A DNA stretch of 64,000 nucleotides from CAZQGO01 sp964593065 (GTDB lineage Bacteria; Oederibacteriota; JAAXVQ01). Under the pieces are notes generated by a model. That model saw only the letters and a list, made by a program, of their open reading frames with translations, was not told the origin of the DNA and ran no database searches. The position numbers and the translations under genes were made by a program. Position 1 is the stretch's first letter. The number at the start of each line of letters is the position of its first letter. Of this stretch, positions 44,136 to 52,390 are shown piece after piece. The DNA is taken from contig CAZQGO010000003.1 in assembly GCA_964593065.1 (NCBI GenBank), positions 1 to 64,000 of the forward strand, written 5' to 3'.

Positions 44136-44891
44136 TCACCTCCTTTCCCTCGCCCACAAGGGGGCCAGAAAAATGTAGCTTGCTCCGGCGACCAGCAGCA
44201 GCCAGATCGCCGGCGTGCGGACGGGCGGGCCCCAGTAGATCGCCGCCACCGTCGCGGCGGCCAGAACGGAAACCCAGGGGCTCTCGGCCAGATTCGGGTA
44301 GCGGATCGTGCTCACCATCAGGAAAGCCAGGCCCGTGAGCACGAGCAGCAATTCCAGCCGCAGGACCGGCAAGAAACCGCCGGGAGGCAGCAGCTGCGCG
44401 ATCAGGGCGATGAAAGCCGCGGTCAGCGTCAGGGGAATGCCGATAAAGTTCCGCTGGCCGGCCACCGGGTTGTAAATTTTGTTCAGGCTTAGCCTCAGGA
44501 CGCCCGCGAAAATCACCATGAACACGGCGCCCAATCCCACCACGCCCCAACCGCGGAAAGCCAGCCGCTGGAGCAGCAATCCCGGCACCAGGGAGAAGCA
44601 AAGCAAATCGCACAAACTGGTGAATTCATCCGCCAAGCACGCGGGGCCGGAGACGTGCTGCCGGTAGGTGTACTCCAGCCCGCCGAACACCATGGCCACC
44701 AGGATCAGTTTTCCCGCGGCCTGCAGCTCATTGCGCACCGTCAGCATCAGGGCGCCGAAACCCAGCAGGAAGATGGCGCCGCTGAAAAGGTACAACACCG
44801 CCGGGCGCGTCAGGCGCCCGGGCCAGGATAACGCCGGGACGCGGCGGTGCCGCCGCGGGCTGCGCTTGCGGCCTATTTCTTGGCGATCCAC
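44136..44891 (-). CDS. CDP-alcohol phosphatidyltransferase (PssA)-like protein with degenerate active site
   Basis: This 251-residue membrane protein aligns along its length with CDP-diacylglycerol-serine phosphatidyltransferase, including the late RNFIGIPLTLTAAFIAL. The catalytic signature D-G-x2-A-R-x8-G-x3-D-x3-D is not intact. Where DGLDGRVAR is expected it has GGLEYTYRQ, and where LDSLADVVSF is expected it has FTSLCDLLCF. Three of four conserved aspartates are therefore changed. Six or more membrane segments remain. It starts at GTG inside the end of ilvC (19 bp overlap) and ends 3 bp before leuA, so it is locked into the operon. In several other bacteria pssA, with psd, sits at this place among ilv and leu genes; no psd is present here. 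Probably a pseudoenzyme; a new activity is possible. Confidence 0.7.
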   Translation of the reverse strand: MDRQEIGRKRSPRRHRRVPALSWPGRLTRPAVLYLFSGAIFLLGFGALMLTVRNELQAAGKLILVAMVFGGLEYTYRQHVSGPACLADEFTSLCDLLCFSLVPGLLLQRLAFRGWGVVGLGAVFMVIFAGVLRLSLNKIYNPVAGQRNFIGIPLTLTAAFIALIAQLLPPGGFLPVLRLELLLVLTGLAFLMVSTIRYPNLAESPWVSVLAAATVAAIYWGPPVRTPAIWLLLVAGASYIFLAPLWARERR

Positions 44892-45868
44892 CCCATCATG
44901 CTCCGCAGTTTTTTCCCGACGACCTCGATGGGATGATCGGCTTCCCGTTTCAAAATGGCCTTATAGACCGGGCGTCCGGCCATGTTTTCCAGGATCCACT
45001 CGCGGGCGAACTCGCCGCTTTGAATCTCCGCCAAAATCCGCTTCATTTCCCGCCGGGTCTCCGGGGTAATGATGCGCTTGCCGCGCGTAATGTCCCCGTA
45101 CTTGGCCGTTTCGGAAATGCTGTAGCGCATGCCGGAAATTCCGCCCTCGTACATGAGATCCACGATCAATTTCAGCTCGTGCAGGCACTCGTAGTAGGCG
45201 TTCTCGGGCTGATACCCGGCCTCCACCAGGGTTTCGTAGCCGGCCCGCACCAGCTCGGTCAGGCCGCCGCAGAGCACGACCTGTTCCCCGAACAGGTCCG
45301 TTTCGGTCTCGTCCCGGAAAGTCGTCTCCATCACGCCGGCGCGCGTGCATCCGATGCCCTTCGCGTAGGCCAGTGCGGTTTCCAGGGCGTGGCCGGAGGC
45401 GTCCTGCTGCACGGCCACCAGCGCCGGCACGCCGGCGCCCTCCGTGAACACGCGGCGGACCATGTGCCCGGGGCCCTTGGGCGCCACCATGAACACGTCC
45501 ACGGTGGTGGGCGGCACGATCTGGTTGTAGTGGATGTTGAACCCGTGGGCAAACCCGAGGGCCTTGCCCTTTTTCAGGTTCGGTTCGACCGCGTCCCGGT
45601 AAATCTGGGGCTGCAGGGGATCCGGCACCAGCATCATGATGATGTCGGCTTCCTTGCAGGCCAAATCGGCGGTCGCCACCTTCAGTCCACTCTTCTGCGC
45701 CACCATCCAGGCCTTGGAGTCCTTCAGTTCCCCGACCACCACGTTGCACTTGGAGTCCTTGAGATTCAACGCATGGGCGTGTCCCTGGCTGCCATAGCCG
45801 AGAATGGCGATGGTTTTACCTTTCAGGCTTTTCAGATCGGCTTCCTTGTCGAAAAACATCTTGGCCAT
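44873..45868 (-). CDS. ilvC: Ketol-acid reductoisomerase
   Basis: The 331-residue class I enzyme converts acetolactate to dihydroxyisovalerate (and the isoleucine analogue). IAILGYGSQGHAHALNL is the dinucleotide loop. FAHGFNIHYNQI, VFMVAPKGPGHMVRR and ETDLFGEQVVLCGG hold the catalytic His, Lys and metal-binding Asp/Glu, and a C-terminal knotted domain follows. The cofactor-discriminating loop reads VGELKDSKAW instead of the usual VGLRxGSxSW: the arginine and the last serine that hold the NADPH phosphate are replaced, so NADH may be used. The gene lies between ilvN and the PssA-like gene. Confidence 0.95.
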   Translation of the reverse strand: MAKMFFDKEADLKSLKGKTIAILGYGSQGHAHALNLKDSKCNVVVGELKDSKAWMVAQKSGLKVATADLACKEADIIMMLVPDPLQPQIYRDAVEPNLKKGKALGFAHGFNIHYNQIVPPTTVDVFMVAPKGPGHMVRRVFTEGAGVPALVAVQQDASGHALETALAYAKGIGCTRAGVMETTFRDETETDLFGEQVVLCGGLTELVRAGYETLVEAGYQPENAYYECLHELKLIVDLMYEGGISGMRYSISETAKYGDITRGKRIITPETRREMKRILAEIQSGEFAREWILENMAGRPVYKAILKREADHPIEVVGKKLRSMMGWIAKK

Positions 45869-45924
45869 TGTTTCATGTCCTTTCTGGTTTTTTGCACCCG
45901 CCCCGGAGGAGGGCCGGCCGCGGT

Positions 45925-46413
45925 TTATTTTTTTCGCCGCATCTCCCGGGCCACTGCGACGGTCCCGGTCCGGACGAGTTCCTTGATGCCAAAAGGCTTC
46001 ATCAGTTCGAGAAAGGCATTGACCTTGTCGCGGATGCCGGTGATCTCCAGGGTGAAGGTGCGCTCGGAAACGTCCACGATTTTGGCCCGGAAAATTTCCG
46101 CCAGCTGTACGATTTCGGCCCGTTGGCCGCTTTCCGCCGCGATTTTCAGCAGCACCAGCTCCCGCTCCAGGTGGGATTCCTCGGTTAAATCCTGGACCTT
46201 GATGGTGTCGATCAGCTTGTTGAGCTGCTTGCAGATCTGCTCCAGGATCGTGTCGTCGCCGGTGGAGACGATGGTCATGCGGGAGACGCTCGGGTCGTCC
46301 GTTTCCCCCACCGTCAGGCTGCTGATGTTGAATCCCCGCCCGGAAAACAGGCCGGCGATGCGGGCCAAAACGCCGGGCTTGTTCTCCACCAGTACCGATA
46401 ATGTATGCCGCAT
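45925..46413 (-). CDS. ilvN: Acetolactate synthase regulatory (small) subunit
   Basis: The 162-residue subunit confers valine feedback on IlvB. The N-terminal ACT domain begins HTLSVLVENKPGVLARIAGL and includes FNISSLTVGETDD. The C-terminal half (LELMKPFGIKELVRTGTVA) is the IlvN-specific domain. I start at ATG 46413 because AAGGAG lies 8 bases before it and MRHxLSVLVEN is the usual N-terminus; a GTG three codons earlier would sit on the binding site. The spacing to ilvB is 67 bp. Confidence 0.95.
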   Translation of the reverse strand: MRHTLSVLVENKPGVLARIAGLFSGRGFNISSLTVGETDDPSVSRMTIVSTGDDTILEQICKQLNKLIDTIKVQDLTEESHLERELVLLKIAAESGQRAEIVQLAEIFRAKIVDVSERTFTLEITGIRDKVNAFLELMKPFGIKELVRTGTVAVAREMRRKK

Positions 46414-46480
46414 ACGCTTCACTCCTTTTCGGGCCCCGCGCCGGAAACCGGGGTCGCGCCGGCGGGGACCGGCTGCCGCG

Positions 46481-48160
46481 CTAGGCCAGCTCGCCGATCA
46501 TTTCGTGGATGGGAGCCCCGGCCGGCACCATGGGCCAGACGTTCTCCTCCGGCTCCACCTGGCAGTCGACCAGGACGGGCCCCTCGGTGGCAAAGGCTTC
46601 GGTCAGCACCCCTTCCACCTGGGCGGGCTCGGTGATCCGCAGGCCCTTGGCGCCGAACGCCTCGGCCAGCTTGACGAAATCCACCGAGTCCTTGATGACG
46701 GTGGAGGAATACCGCTTGCCGTGGAACAGCTCCTGCCACTGGCGCACCATGCCCAGGTAGCCGTTGTTGAGCAGGACGATCTTGACCGGCAGGTGGTTGA
46801 CCACGGCCGTGGACAGCTCCTGCATGTTCATCTGAAAGCTGCCGTCGCCGCTGACTACGGCCACCCGCTTGCCGGGCAGGCCCGCCTGGGCTCCGAGCGA
46901 GGCCGGAAACCCGTAACCCATGGTTCCGAGTCCGCCGGACGAGGCCCATTGCCGCGGCCGGTTGAACTTGAAAAACTGGGCCGCCCACATCTGGTGCTGC
47001 CCCACGTCGGTGGCCAGGAACAGGTCCGGCCCGCCCACGCGGTACAGCGTTTCGATCACCAGCTGGGGTTTTAAGCGGCCCGACTTGCGGTCGTAGGTCA
47101 GGGGATATTTTTCCTGCCACTCCCGGATTTTTTTCCACCACTCCTCGCAGGCCACGGGCTTGACCAGGTGGTTGAGCTGCTGCAGGGCCGCCTTGGCGTC
47201 GGCCACGACCGGCACGTCCACGGACACCACCTTGGAAATGCTCGCGGGATCCACGTCGATGTGGATGATCCGGGCCTTCGGCGCGAAGTGCTCGAGCCGG
47301 CCCGTGACCCGGTCGTCGAAACGCGCTCCCACGGCCACGATCACGTCGCTTTCCTGGACGGCGTAATTGGCCGCGCGCGTGCCGTGCATGCCCAGCATGC
47401 CGATGAACTGCTTGTGCTCGCCCGGAAAGGCGCCCAGCCCCATCAGCGTGAGGGTCACGGGCGCGCCGAGCTTTTCCGCGAGTTCCTTCAACTCGTCCGC
47501 GGCGCCAGCCAAAACCACGCCTCCGCCTGCATAGACCAGGGGACGTTGCGCGCCGGCGAGCAGGGCGGCGGCTTTCTTCAGCTGGCCCGGATGGGGCGCC
47601 AGATTCGGATGGTAGCCGCGAATTTCCACCTTGTCCCGGAAGACGGGTGTGCAGCTGGCCGTGGTCACGTCTTTGGGAATGTCCACCAGTACGGGACCCG
47701 GCCGGCCGGTGGCGGCGATGAAAAAAGCCTCCTCAAGAGTGGGCGCGATGTCCTGGACGTTTTTCACCAGGAAATTATGCTTGGTGATGGGCCGCGTGAT
47801 GCCTGTAATGTCCACTTCCTGGAAGGCGTCGTTGCCGATCATGCTCGTCGCCACCTGGCCGGTCAGGGCCACCATGGGAATGGAATCCATGTACGCCGTG
47901 GCGATGCCCGTGACCAGGTTCGTGGCTCCCGGCCCCGACGTGGCCAGGCACACGCCGACCCGGCCGGTGGCGCGGCTGTAGCCGTCCGCCATGTGCGCGG
48001 CGCCCTGCTCGTGCCTCGGCAGGATGACCCTGAGTTTCGAGTGGTAGAGCGCGTCGAAAATGGGCAGCAGGACGCCGCCGGGATATCCGAAAATGACCTC
48101 GACGCCCTGGTGCAACAGGGCCTCCACGAAGATTTGCGCTCCGGTTTTTTCCTGGCTCAT
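46481..48160 (-). CDS. ilvB: Acetolactate synthase catalytic subunit
   Basis: The 559-residue thiamine-diphosphate enzyme condenses pyruvate with pyruvate or 2-oxobutyrate. VIFGYPGGVLLPIFD and RHEQGAAHMADGY carry the cofactor-activating Glu. GPGATNLVTGIATAYMDS is typical of the family. GDGSFQMNMQEL with the downstream NNGYLGMVRQWQ is the thiamine-diphosphate metal motif. QDxE-type residues for FAD binding are compatible with a true AHAS. GGGGAGG precedes the ATG by 5 bases. It is followed by ilvN. Confidence 0.95.
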   Translation of the reverse strand: MSQEKTGAQIFVEALLHQGVEVIFGYPGGVLLPIFDALYHSKLRVILPRHEQGAAHMADGYSRATGRVGVCLATSGPGATNLVTGIATAYMDSIPMVALTGQVATSMIGNDAFQEVDITGITRPITKHNFLVKNVQDIAPTLEEAFFIAATGRPGPVLVDIPKDVTTASCTPVFRDKVEIRGYHPNLAPHPGQLKKAAALLAGAQRPLVYAGGGVVLAGAADELKELAEKLGAPVTLTLMGLGAFPGEHKQFIGMLGMHGTRAANYAVQESDVIVAVGARFDDRVTGRLEHFAPKARIIHIDVDPASISKVVSVDVPVVADAKAALQQLNHLVKPVACEEWWKKIREWQEKYPLTYDRKSGRLKPQLVIETLYRVGGPDLFLATDVGQHQMWAAQFFKFNRPRQWASSGGLGTMGYGFPASLGAQAGLPGKRVAVVSGDGSFQMNMQELSTAVVNHLPVKIVLLNNGYLGMVRQWQELFHGKRYSSTVIKDSVDFVKLAEAFGAKGLRITEPAQVEGVLTEAFATEGPVLVDCQVEPEENVWPMVPAGAPIHEMIGELA

Positions 48161-48221
48161 GATTCCTCCCCTGCGTCGGCGGACCCGGCCCGGACGCCCG
48201 CTGCGCCCCGGCCCGGCAAGG

Positions 48222-49883
48222 TTATTCCAAAACCGCGCCGGTGCTGCCCGAAGTCACCTGACGGGCGTAACGACCCAGCACGCCGCCGTAGACTTTGCGC
48301 CGCGGCGGACGCCAGCTCGCCAGGCGCCGTTTGAGTTCGGCGGCCGGGATCAAGAGATTGATCTTCTGCCGCGGAATGTCGATTTCAATCCGTTCTCCCT
48401 CGCGGACCACCGCCAGCGGGCCGCCGGCCGCCGCCTCGGGCGACACGTGGCCCAAGGCCGCTCCCTGCGTGCCGCCGGAGAAGCGTCCGTCCGTAATGAG
48501 CGCCACATGCTTGTCCAGCCCCATGCCCACGATGGAACTCGTGGGCGAAAGCATCTCGCGCATGCCCGGCCCGCCCTTGGGTCCCTCGTAGCGGATCACC
48601 ACCACGTCCCCCTTGCGGATCCGGCCGCTGATAATGGCCCGGTAGGCGGCATCCTCGCCGTCGAAGACCCGGGCCCGGCAGGTGCGATGCATCATCTCGG
48701 GCGCCACGGCGGACTGCTTGACCACGCACCCGTCCGGCGCGAGGTTTCCGCGCAGGATGGCCAAGCCCCCCCGGCGGTGATAGGGGCGCGACAGCGGGCG
48801 GATGACCTCCGGATCCCGCACTTCCGCGGCCTTGAGATTCTCGCCCACGGTCCGTCCCGAGACGGTCGGCAGCTGGGTGGAAATGAGCCGCCTGGCGGCC
48901 AGGACTTTCATCACCGCCTGCACGCCGCCGGCACGGTGCACGTCGACCATGAAATGATTGCCCGCCGGGCTGATGCTGCAGAGGTGCGGTGTGCGCCCCG
49001 AGATCCGATTGACCTCCTCCAAGTCCAGCTGCAAGCCCGCCTCGTGGGCAATGGCCGGCAGATGCAGCACCGTGTTGGTGGAGCCCCCCATGGCCACGTC
49101 CACGGCCAGGGCATTGCGGAACGCCTGCAGGGTGTAGAGTTTCGAGGGCGTCAGTCCGCGGCGCACCGCGGCCATCACCTGGACGCCCGCCTGCTTGGCC
49201 AGCCGCAGCCGTTCCGAGGACACCGCCGGCGCGGTGCCGTTTCCCGGCAGGGCGATCCCGAGGGCCTCGGCCATGCAATTCATGGTGTTGGCGGTAAACA
49301 ACCCGGCGCAGGAGCCGCAGGTCGGGCAGGCGGCGTCCTCGATTTCGCACATGCGCCGTTCGCTGATCTTGCCGGCCCGGGCCCGGGGCACGTTTTCAAA
49401 CGGGCCCTTGATCAGGTCGAGCACCGCGCCGCGGTTCTCTCCCGGTAGCATCGGGCCGCCGGAAATCAGCACGGCCGGGATGTTCAGCCGCGCCGCCGCC
49501 ATCATCATGCCGGGAATGATCTTGTCGCAGTTGGGAATGAGCACCAGGCCGTCGAAGGGGGTGCCCATGGCGACCGCCTCGACCGAATCGGCGATGATCT
49601 CGCGCGTGACCAGCGAATATTTCATGCCTTCGTGGTTCATGGCGATGCCGTCACAGATGCCGATGGTGTTGAATTCCATGGGCGTGCCGCCGGCCATGCG
49701 CACACCCGCCTTCACGGCCTCCGCGATCCGGTTGAGGTGCATGTGCCCCGGAATGATCTCGTTGAACGAATTGGCCACGCCGATGATCGGGCGCCGCAAT
49801 TCCTCGTCCGTGTAGCCCAGGGCCTTGAACAGGGACCGGTGGGGCGATTTCGCAAGGCCTTTTTTCATGATATCGCTGCGCAT
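48222..49883 (-). CDS. ilvD: Dihydroxy-acid dehydratase
   Basis: The 553-residue iron-sulfur enzyme dehydrates dihydroxyisovalerate and its isoleucine analogue. I start at ATG 49883, giving the family N-terminus MRSDIMKKG; an upstream in-frame start would place promoter sequence inside the gene. LIPNCDKIIPGMMMAAARL and CPTCGSCAGLFTANTMNC hold cluster cysteines. SGGTQGAALGHVSPEAA is the conserved C-terminal segment, with KSPHRSLFKALGYTDEEL near the start. It opens the ilv-leu operon behind a clear sigma-70-type promoter. Confidence 0.95.
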   Translation of the reverse strand: MRSDIMKKGLAKSPHRSLFKALGYTDEELRRPIIGVANSFNEIIPGHMHLNRIAEAVKAGVRMAGGTPMEFNTIGICDGIAMNHEGMKYSLVTREIIADSVEAVAMGTPFDGLVLIPNCDKIIPGMMMAAARLNIPAVLISGGPMLPGENRGAVLDLIKGPFENVPRARAGKISERRMCEIEDAACPTCGSCAGLFTANTMNCMAEALGIALPGNGTAPAVSSERLRLAKQAGVQVMAAVRRGLTPSKLYTLQAFRNALAVDVAMGGSTNTVLHLPAIAHEAGLQLDLEEVNRISGRTPHLCSISPAGNHFMVDVHRAGGVQAVMKVLAARRLISTQLPTVSGRTVGENLKAAEVRDPEVIRPLSRPYHRRGGLAILRGNLAPDGCVVKQSAVAPEMMHRTCRARVFDGEDAAYRAIISGRIRKGDVVVIRYEGPKGGPGMREMLSPTSSIVGMGLDKHVALITDGRFSGGTQGAALGHVSPEAAAGGPLAVVREGERIEIDIPRQKINLLIPAAELKRRLASWRPPRRKVYGGVLGRYARQVTSGSTGAVLE

Positions 49884-49927
49884 AAGGCTCACTTCCCTTG
49901 TCAAGCAAAAAGGTAAATTAAAGTGAT

Positions 49928-49955
49928 ATGATAAGGTTATTCCTGTAAAAGTCAA
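49928..49955 (-). promoter_or_regulatory. Sigma-70-type promoter of the ilv-leu operon
   Basis: TTGACT (49950-49955) and TATCAT (49928-49933) are separated by 16 bases; each matches consensus at 5 of 6 positions. Start is expected near 49921, giving a leader of only about 38 bases, too short for a T-box or peptide attenuator. The -35 box lies inside the palindrome AAAAGT-TG-ACTTTT, a possible operator. Confidence 0.65.
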
Positions 49956-50044
49956 CTTTTTTCGTCTCTGGCGGCGCTGAAAAGCCGAAGTTACAATACT
50001 GTATTTATTATAATTTTCAGCAGGCCGTGGGGCTGGTTGGAATA

Positions 50045-50515
50045 CTAGGCGCCGCCCTGCGCGCGCATCAGCGCCAAGGTAATGAGGTTCTCGTTGGTTT
50101 TTCGCAGCTTTTGGGAAAGAATGTTGAGCAGGTTGACCGTGATCTTGAAAGCCAAGGCGGGCTCGGCTTCCGCAAAAGCCATGAAATCATTGCGGAAGAT
50201 GGAAAGCGTACGGGTATCCTGGGCGGCGACGATGGTGGCCGAATAGGGATACCCGTCAAAGAGGGACATTTCGCCGAATACCGTGCCGGCGCCGAGCATG
50301 GCCAGAGGTTTGTCTTCGCCGGCCATGGCATGCTTGCGCACTTCCACCCTGCCTTCCAGAATAATCTGCAGCATTCCTCCGGAGGCGCCTTCGCGCACGA
50401 TGATCGCGCCGGCGGCATATTCCTTCTCGCGGCCCAGGGTGAAGATTTTTCCCAGTTCGGATTCCCCCAAGCCTTTGAAGATTTCAACGTTCTGGAAGTC
50501 CTCCAGGGAGAACAT
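50045..50515 (-). CDS. Cyclic-nucleotide-binding-domain protein
   Basis: The 156-residue protein consists mainly of one cNMP-binding fold. AAGAIIVREGASGGMLQIIL and a GTVFGEMSLFDGYPYSATIV segment are the beta-barrel and phosphate-binding cassette. The cassette keeps the Gly-Glu, but the usual Arg-x-Ala is YSAT, so nucleotide binding is uncertain. There is no DNA-binding domain, so it is not a CRP-type regulator by itself; the last 30 residues form a helix. It begins 7 bp after the amidohydrolase stop, with GAGG 5 bases before the ATG. The adjacent diguanylate cyclases suggest a signalling context. Confidence 0.85.
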   Translation of the reverse strand: MFSLEDFQNVEIFKGLGESELGKIFTLGREKEYAAGAIIVREGASGGMLQIILEGRVEVRKHAMAGEDKPLAMLGAGTVFGEMSLFDGYPYSATIVAAQDTRTLSIFRNDFMAFAEAEPALAFKITVNLLNILSQKLRKTNENLITLALMRAQGGA

Positions 50516-50522
50516 TTCGTCC

Positions 50523-51338
50523 TCACTCCTTTCGCTCGGCCAGCAACGCGCTGGCGTTTTTACCTTCGATCGCCAGGATCTCCTCCGGCGCGAGCCCGGC
50601 CGCCCGCAGATAGGCCCGTGTATCGCCGGGGTCCCCCCAGGGACCGTCGCTGGCCAACAGCACGCGGTGGCTGCCGTGCGCGCGGACGATATCCCGGAAA
50701 ACCTCCGGCGGGCACTGCCCGGCGCAGAAGGCGGTGTCCAGCCACACCGGCGTCCCGACCAGGTTCCGCTCCACTTCATCCCACATGCGGAAACCGCCCA
50801 AATGGGCGGCGATCAAAACCAGACCGGGAAAGGCTCGCTGGATGCCGGCGATGTGCGCCGGCGTGGCACGCACCGGAGGATCGCAGCCCAAGTCGACGCC
50901 CACGTGAAACAGTACGGCCAGCCCCGCTGCGGCCAGCGCCTGGTACAAGGGCTCCAGCCGGTCTTCATCCGGCTGAAACGCCTGGTAATTCGGGTGCAAT
51001 TTGACACCGCGGAATCCCTCCGCCTGCAGGCAGCGGACCTCCTCCTGCAAGGCTTCGCGCGCCAGATCCGGGTGCAGGGCGCCGAAAGACGTTAAGCCGG
51101 CATGGGCGCGCAGGTCCCGGCACCACTCGTTGATTCTCCGCACCTGGGAGGGTTTGGTCGCCACCGGTTGGACGACGGTCAGATCAACGGCAGACCGCCG
51201 CATGGACCGGAGCAACCCCGCCACCGTACCGTCGAAACGCGGGGGCAGGCCGGAGAGCGCGGACAATCGGGGCAGGGCCGAAGCCGCCAGGTCATCGGGA
51301 AAAACGTGAACGTGGAAATCCACCACTGCGGGCGTCAT
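50523..51338 (-). CDS. Amidohydrolase family 2 (ACMSD-like) metal-dependent hydrolase
   Basis: The 271-residue TIM-barrel protein carries VVDFHVHVFPDD (metal His-x-His), FRGVKLHPNYQAF, VLFHVGVD, LIAAHLGG and LLASDGPWGDP, the ordered metal and catalytic segments of amidohydrolase family 2. These enzymes hydrolyse or decarboxylate small aromatic or sugar-acid substrates; the substrate here is unknown. I start at ATG 51338 with GGGAGG 7 bases upstream; an earlier in-frame start adds a non-conserved arginine-rich stretch. It shares a short spacing with the cNMP-binding gene downstream. Confidence 0.85.
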   Translation of the reverse strand: MTPAVVDFHVHVFPDDLAASALPRLSALSGLPPRFDGTVAGLLRSMRRSAVDLTVVQPVATKPSQVRRINEWCRDLRAHAGLTSFGALHPDLAREALQEEVRCLQAEGFRGVKLHPNYQAFQPDEDRLEPLYQALAAAGLAVLFHVGVDLGCDPPVRATPAHIAGIQRAFPGLVLIAAHLGGFRMWDEVERNLVGTPVWLDTAFCAGQCPPEVFRDIVRAHGSHRVLLASDGPWGDPGDTRAYLRAAGLAPEEILAIEGKNASALLAERKE

Positions 51339-51413
51339 CCGGCCGCCTCCCTGCCGCACTTCCGGTTGGCGTGGCCCACGGCTGCCCGGATCCCGGATAC
51401 GGGGTCCGCACAC

Positions 51414-52262
51414 TCAGGCATACGTCTCGATTTCAATCTTGTCCTTTCCGCCGGTCTTGGCGGCATACATGAGCCGGTCGGCCAGCTGGATCATGACCGA
51501 TACGGATTCCGGCGAACGCCGGATCGTGATCAATCCCATGCTGAAGGTGATCGGCCATTCCCGGAGGCGCATGTCCTCGCGCAGTTGCTGCCGCAGGCGC
51601 TCCATGGAACGGCGCCCGGCCGCCTCCTCGGTTTCCGGCAGGAGAATGATGAATTCGTCTCCGCCCAGCCGCGCCAGGGAATCCGAAGCACGGAGATGGC
51701 GAAGCATGGACGCGGCGACCTCGCGCAGGATTTCGTCGCCCGCCACGTGCCCGTGCGTGTCGTTGATGGTCTTGAAATTATCCAGGTCCAGGTACGCCAG
51801 GGTGAAGGGCCGGCCGTACCGCTTCAAGCGTTCGATCTCTTGGGTGCCAATTTCCAGAAAACGCCGCATGTTCGGCACTCCGGTCAAGGGGTCGGTCCGC
51901 GCCGCCAGCCGTTCATGCGACAAAGCGGTTCGCAAACGGGCAAAGCTCAAAGAGAAGGCGAGGAAGATCCCGCCCCGCACGATCGTGTCCCAGATGGGGA
52001 AGAAAGGATGGCCCCAACGATGTCCGGCCAGAAAATTCGAGGCCAACCACAGCAAAGCGCAGAGGACGGACATCCCGCCGCCGAAAACGGCACCGCTGTA
52101 CCAGGCCACCATGGAGATCGGCGCCAGGTAAATAATGGCCAGGGAGAACTCCTCGCCGGTGACGACATCAATCCAGCCCAGCAAACAAGCCACGACTCCC
52201 CCGAGCAGAAACACCCGCAGGGGGGAAAGTGTTTCGAGACGTCGCAGGACCTTCCGTATCAT
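51414..52262 (-). CDS. Membrane diguanylate cyclase (GGDEF), paralogue 1
   Basis: The 282-residue protein has an N-terminal block of about four membrane helices (residues 15-110) followed by a GGDEF domain. TDPLTGVPNMRRFLE begins the domain. YLDLDNFKTINDTHGHVAGD binds substrate and metal, and ARLGGDEFIILLPE is the active loop. RASD lies five residues before it, the RxxD site for product inhibition. ITFSMGLITI and ADRLMYAAKTGGKDKI complete it, so c-di-GMP synthesis with feedback is predicted. The membrane block resembles that of the next gene residue for residue in places (GWxDxVTGxExSxxIxYLxPIS). AAGGAAG precedes the ATG. No EAL domain is nearby. Confidence 0.92.
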   Translation of the reverse strand: MIRKVLRRLETLSPLRVFLLGGVVACLLGWIDVVTGEEFSLAIIYLAPISMVAWYSGAVFGGGMSVLCALLWLASNFLAGHRWGHPFFPIWDTIVRGGIFLAFSLSFARLRTALSHERLAARTDPLTGVPNMRRFLEIGTQEIERLKRYGRPFTLAYLDLDNFKTINDTHGHVAGDEILREVAASMLRHLRASDSLARLGGDEFIILLPETEEAAGRRSMERLRQQLREDMRLREWPITFSMGLITIRRSPESVSVMIQLADRLMYAAKTGGKDKIEIETYA

Positions 52263-52390
52263 TTGGATTCTTCCTTATCCGCGGCCGAGGGAGAGAATTC
52301 CATCACCTTCAGCCGGCGTGGGATCCGGTGGCCGGGTCGTGAGCGCGGACCTATTTCAGCCTCACTCCGCGCGTGACCGCCCCAGCGGGG

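Noticed and set aside
44933..47074. 713-codon plus-strand frame
   Set aside because: It lies opposite ilvC, ilvN and ilvB, whose motifs are unmistakable, and has no protein-like composition.
49884..50044. T-box or leader-peptide attenuator ahead of ilvD
   Set aside because: The predicted leader is only about 38 bases and contains no specifier or T-box sequence.
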